From the NCBI GenBank assembly GCA_010028615.1, contig RHAS01000002.1, positions 1 to 20,778 of the forward strand: a DNA stretch of 20,778 nt, in the 5' to 3' direction. A model generated the notes under the pieces. It saw only the letters and a list, made by a program, of their open reading frames with translations. It searched no databases and was not told the DNA's origin. This DNA is from Actinomycetota bacterium (GTDB taxonomy: Bacteria > Actinomycetota > Actinomycetes > Actinomycetales > Microbacteriaceae). This document shows positions 15,508 through 20,778 of this stretch, piece after piece; the stretch's first letter is position 1, and the number at the start of each line of letters is the position of its first letter. The position numbers were made by a program, and so were the translations under genes.

Positions 15508-15804
15508 GTGTCGGTTTCAATTAAGCCGCTTGAAGATCGCATTGTCGTTTTGCCGGTTGAGGCAGAGCAAGTTACTGCTTCAGGTCTGGTAATCCCAGAC
15601 ACCGCAAAGGAGAAGCCTCAGGAGGCTGAGGTTATTGCAGTTGGTCCAGGACGTGTCGATGACAACGGAAATCGTATTCCGTTGGATATCGCAGTTGGTG
15701 ACCGTGTGATTTTCTCTAAGTATGGTGGTACCGAGCTAAAGATGAATGGCAAGGAATACCTTGTATTGTCAGCTCGCGATGTTCTAGCAATCGTAGAGAG
15801 ATAA
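15508..15804 (+). CDS. groES: Co-chaperonin GroES
   Basis: Heptameric 10-kDa lid of the GroEL chaperonin. The 98-residue product begins [20 protein letters not shown] and has [26 protein letters not shown] (mobile loop and core), [34 protein letters not shown]. The start is GTG with AGAGG seven bases upstream. Control is by the CIRCE element. It is not followed by groEL: a strong hairpin ends the unit, so the chaperonin must be encoded elsewhere, as is seen in some actinobacteria. Confidence 0.98.
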   Translation: MSVSIKPLEDRIVVLPVEAEQVTASGLVIPDTAKEKPQEAEVIAVGPGRVDDNGNRIPLDIAVGDRVIFSKYGGTELKMNGKEYLVLSARDVLAIVER

Positions 15805-15818
15805 ATCAATTCTCTTAG

Positions 15819-15848
15819 TTAGACCCCGACAAAAAAGTCGGGGTCTAA
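15819..15848 (+). terminator. Terminator-like hairpin after groES
   Basis: TTAGACCCCGAC (15819-15830), six A and GTCGGGGTCTAA (15837-15848) make a perfect 12-bp GC-rich stem 14 bases after the groES stop. There is no T tract on this strand downstream, so it could act as a weak or factor-assisted terminator or a 3' stabiliser. Confidence 0.7.
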
Positions 15849-15898
15849 AACCTTAAGTTCCTTGTTGAAAACTTGAGATCGATATTTAGCCTTGGGCT

Positions 15899-15904
15899 TA
15901 GATT
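15899..15904 (+). promoter_or_regulatory. -10 box of the binding-protein gene, probable leaderless start
   Basis: TAGATT ends six bases before the ATG at 15911, matching the spacing at glmM and glmS. The best -35 is TTGAGA (15873-15878) with a long 20-base spacer. Confidence 0.4.
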
Positions 15905-15910
15905 TTCTGG

Positions 15911-18546
<2,636 letters not shown>

Positions 18547-18555
18547 GAGAAAAGA

Positions 18556-19671
18556 TTGAGCGAGATTGAGATAGGTCGCGGCAAGCGCGGTAACCGAAGC
18601 TGGGCCTTTGACGATGTTGCAGTCGTGCCATCTAGAAGAACTAGAGACCCTAAGGATGTTTCGACTACTTGGAATATCGACGCCTACTCTTTTGAACTAC
18701 CAGTCTTGGCAGCACCAATGGACTCGGTGGTTTCTCCAGAGACTGCAATTGCCATTGGAAAGCTCGGTGGTCTGGGTGTCTTGGATCTTGAAGGTCTATG
18801 GACCAGGTATGAAGACCCAACCAAACAGCTAGAGCAAATCGCCAAGCTTTCAGCTAGTGAAGCTACTGCCAAGATGCAGGAAATCTACGCGGAACCGATT
18901 AAGCCTGAACTAATCAAGGAACGACTTTCGCAGATTCGTAAATCTGGTGTCACTGTTGCCGGAGCGCTATCGCCGCAGAACACCCAGAACTTCGCCAAGA
19001 CTGTTATCGCAGCTGGGGTCGACATCTTTGTTATCCGCGGCACTACCGTTTCAGCGGAGCACGTTGCCAAGACTAAGACCCCGCTGAATCTCAAAGAGTT
19101 CATCTACGAACTTGATGTTCCAGTTATTGTCGGAGGAGCGGCAACATACACCGCAGCTCTGCACCTGATGCGTACCGGGGCCGCTGGTGTGCTAGTTGGC
19201 TTTGGTGGCGGAGCTGCTTCAACAACCAGAAAAGTTTTGGGCATTCACGCCCCAATGGCCACCGCTGTTGCAGATGTTGCGGGTGCGAGAAGAGATTACC
19301 TAGATGAGTCAGGCGGTCGCTATGTGCATGTCATTGCCGACGGTGGTCTTGGAACTTCGGGAGATATCGTCAAGGCAATTGCCTGCGGTGCCGATGCTGT
19401 GATGCTCGGATCAGTATTGGCGAGAGCAGATGAAGCACCAGGTCACGGCTGGCACTGGGGTCCAGAAAGCTACAACCAATTACCTCGCGGTGAACGAGTT
19501 CAGGTAGGAAATGCTGGATCGTTAGCACAGATTCTGCAGGGCCCATCATTGGCTGCGGATGGTAGAACGAACCTAATTGGTGCTCTTCGTAAAGCGATGG
19601 CGACTACCGGTTACAGCGATCTAAAAGAGTTCCAAAAAGTTGACACCATCGTATCTCCCTACGACGTATAA
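18556..19671 (+). CDS. guaB3: GuaB3-family IMP dehydrogenase-related protein
   Basis: A 371-residue IMPDH/GMPR-family barrel without CBS domains. It begins MSEIEIGRGKRGNRSWAFDD and shows LAAPMDSVVSPETAIAIGKLGGLGVLDLEG, VIRGTTVSAEHVA, then HVIADGGLGTSGDIVKAIACGADAVMLGS. At the position of the IMPDH loop GPGSICTTR it reads GGGAASTTR, so the catalytic Cys is Ser222. Reports assign GuaB3 members IMPDH or GMP reductase activity in different lineages, so the reaction here is open. The start is TTG with AGGAG in the guaB stop region, so the two are co-translated. Confidence 0.93.
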   Translation: MSEIEIGRGKRGNRSWAFDDVAVVPSRRTRDPKDVSTTWNIDAYSFELPVLAAPMDSVVSPETAIAIGKLGGLGVLDLEGLWTRYEDPTKQLEQIAKLSASEATAKMQEIYAEPIKPELIKERLSQIRKSGVTVAGALSPQNTQNFAKTVIAAGVDIFVIRGTTVSAEHVAKTKTPLNLKEFIYELDVPVIVGGAATYTAALHLMRTGAAGVLVGFGGGAASTTRKVLGIHAPMATAVADVAGARRDYLDESGGRYVHVIADGGLGTSGDIVKAIACGADAVMLGSVLARADEAPGHGWHWGPESYNQLPRGERVQVGNAGSLAQILQGPSLAADGRTNLIGALRKAMATTGYSDLKEFQKVDTIVSPYDV

Positions 19672-19673
19672 GA

Positions 19674-20474
19674 ATGCTGAAACTAGCGCTAACCACTAAG
19701 TGGATTGTTGCATTATTTCTTTGCTTGCTTATGGCAGCGGTATTTGCTGGTTTAGCACAGTGGCAGATTTCTCGTTCGATACTGCCTGACTCCGGATCTG
19801 ATTATTACACCGACACCGAGTATCTTGCTCTTGATCAAGTCAGCGAACCAGGTCAGCCTTTTACTTTCCAAGAAGTTCGTAAAGAAGGCAAAGATGTTTT
19901 TCTAAGGTATGTACTCATCCGAGCAAAGCTATTACCAACCGATGCAGTGCTAGTAAATAACCGAGTTCAATTAGATGGTAGTCAAGGATCCTGGTTAGTC
20001 ATCCCAGCAATCTCAGAATTTGGTAGGACCTTTATCGCTGTTGGCTTTATCGAAGATCCGAATATTGCACTTGAGGTTCTAGATCAGGTAAAGCTTATGC
20101 CCGCAAGTCTTAGCTACCAACCGCTAGATGGTCGCTATCTCCCGAGTGAAGCTCCACTGGAACAAACTGCAAACGGTAATTTTGATTCGATGTCGGTAGC
20201 GCAGCTGGTGAACTTTGTGAATTGGCCTGATGCTTCGAATGGGGTTTATCCAGGTTTCATTGCGATGACTAAGGTGAGTAAGTTCACCGATTTGAAGGCG
20301 GTTGACCCAATTGAGATCGGCTTGTCAAAAACCGATGCTGGATTGAATTGGCTCAGCCTTTTCTATGCTCTCGAGTGGATTGCATTCGCCCTGTTTGCGG
20401 TCTTTATGTGGTGGCGACTGTTGGCTGATGCCTATCGCAAGGAGCAGCAGGCACTGCTGGATGAAAACTCCTAG
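19674..20474 (+). CDS. SURF1-family cytochrome oxidase biogenesis protein
   Basis: A 266-residue membrane protein, probably helping assemble haem-copper cytochrome oxidase. It has the SURF1 plan: one transmembrane helix near each end (about 10-28 and 227-247) with a large extracytoplasmic region between. GLAQWQISRS right after the first helix matches the SURF1 entry motif, and AVLVNNRVQLDG and WLVIPAISEFGRTFIAVGFI match the core. The ATG is two bases after the guaB3 stop, so it probably rides on that transcript. Oxidase subunits are not in the window. Confidence 0.88.
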   Translation: MLKLALTTKWIVALFLCLLMAAVFAGLAQWQISRSILPDSGSDYYTDTEYLALDQVSEPGQPFTFQEVRKEGKDVFLRYVLIRAKLLPTDAVLVNNRVQLDGSQGSWLVIPAISEFGRTFIAVGFIEDPNIALEVLDQVKLMPASLSYQPLDGRYLPSEAPLEQTANGNFDSMSVAQLVNFVNWPDASNGVYPGFIAMTKVSKFTDLKAVDPIEIGLSKTDAGLNWLSLFYALEWIAFALFAVFMWWRLLADAYRKEQQALLDENS

Positions 20475-20524
20475 CCGATTAATCTACTTTGTCGGGTAAA
20501 TTTCACCACTTTTGGTAAAAATAA

Positions 20525-20564
20525 CAATATTGGAATATTGCCTGTTTTTGCCTGTTTTTGCCTG
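20525..20564. repeat. Palindrome plus 10-base phased direct repeats before the DeoR gene
   Basis: CAATATT-GG-AATATTG (20525-20540) is a perfect 7-bp inverted repeat. It runs straight into TTGCCTG at 20538, 20548 and 20558, set by two exact CCTGTTTTTG units (20541-20560) and a third partial one. A 10-base period keeps the copies on one DNA face, as expected of a cooperative operator. Autoregulation by the downstream regulator is inferred. Confidence 0.6.
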
Positions 20565-20611
20565 AATTCGTGAGATTCGTCTGCTATTTTTCCTAAAGGA
20601 GTGAGTTTGCC

Positions 20612-20626
20612 CTGCCATTCAGGCAG
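20612..20626 (+). promoter_or_regulatory. Inverted copy of the TGCCTG motif / small hairpin
   Basis: CTGCC-ATTCA-GGCAG forms a 5-bp stem. Its right arm holds CAGGCA, the reverse complement of the TGCCTG in the upstream repeats. It could be an extra operator half-site 34 bases before the DeoR start. Confidence 0.35.
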
Positions 20627-20659
20627 AAAACCACAGCCTAAACAAGGAGAAAGCTAGGG

Positions 20660-20778
20660 ATGTTGGCTGAAGAACGCCGGATGCAGCTGGCCGAATGGTC
20701 ACGCAGCGAAGGCCGTATTGACGCCATTTCAGCGGCTAAACGCCTAGATGTCGCTGTAGAAACGGTCCGTAGGGATCT
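20660..20778 (+). CDS. DeoR-family transcriptional regulator, N-terminal part (3' end outside window)
   Basis: Only 39 codons are present. MLAEERRMQLAEW, then GRIDAISAAKRLDVAVETVRRDL is the classic DeoR helix-turn-helix with the TVRRDL recognition end. Members usually sense a sugar phosphate through a C-terminal domain not seen here. ATG 20660 has AAGGAG ten bases upstream. Repeats at 20525-20626 are probable binding sites. The regulated pathway cannot be told from this fragment. Confidence 0.9.
   Translation, partial: MLAEERRMQLAEWSRSEGRIDAISAAKRLDVAVETVRRD

Overview
The window looks like chromosomal core sequence from a small-genome, lower-GC actinobacterium. My best guess is the Microbacteriaceae 'Luna' cluster (Rhodoluna/Aquiluna type). 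The guess rests on gene order (infA-rpmJ-rpsM-rpsK-rpoA-rplQ-truA, rplM-rpsI-glmM-coaA-glmS-acpS-alr-tsaE-tsaB-rimI-tsaD, groES, guaB-guaB3), on the presence of GuaB3, a THUMP-like methyltransferase and a GroEL operator, on GTG/TTG starts, and on moderate GC with heavy use of the CTA leucine codon. The genus was not tested by any search. No prophage, insertion sequence, CRISPR array, tRNA or rRNA was found.

Layout. 1-3719 is the end of the spc/alpha ribosomal region: the C-terminal part of map, then infA, rpmJ, rpsM, rpsK, rpoA and rplQ. rpsD is not between rpsK and rpoA. 3745-5665 holds truA and the rplM-rpsI pair, which has its own promoter. 5701-11353 holds cell-envelope and cofactor genes: glmM and glmS (UDP-GlcNAc supply), coaA (reverse strand; CoA), acpS (ACP priming with CoA) and alr (D-alanine). 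11357-13913 is an overlapping tsaE-tsaB-rimI/tsaD run for the tRNA t6A37 modification, in which RimI and TsaD form one continuous protein. 13939-15399 (reverse) holds a 68-residue unknown protein and a THUMP-like methyltransferase. 15423-15848 is groES with a perfect CIRCE operator and no groEL after it. 15911-19671 holds a secreted periplasmic-binding-fold protein, guaB and guaB3. 19674-20474 is a SURF1-family protein, and 20660 to the end is the start of a DeoR-family regulator behind a repeat-rich control region.

How it works together. Most genes are housekeeping and point to growth-linked translation, cell-wall precursor and GTP supply. The less ordinary content is in control and architecture. 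Four genes carry a TANNNT box exactly 6 bases before the start codon, suggesting leaderless mRNAs. A terminator-like hairpin lies inside the first codons of truA. A perfect palindrome spans the convergent glmM/coaA stop codons. The CIRCE operator also covers the -35 of the divergent methyltransferase gene. A 13-base motif is shared by the rpsM and rpoA leaders. A helically phased repeat cluster precedes the DeoR gene. Protein-level oddities are the RimI-TsaD fusion, a long acidic repeat tail on ribosomal protein bL17, and serine in place of the catalytic cysteine in GuaB3. I did not see a clearly new multi-gene system.
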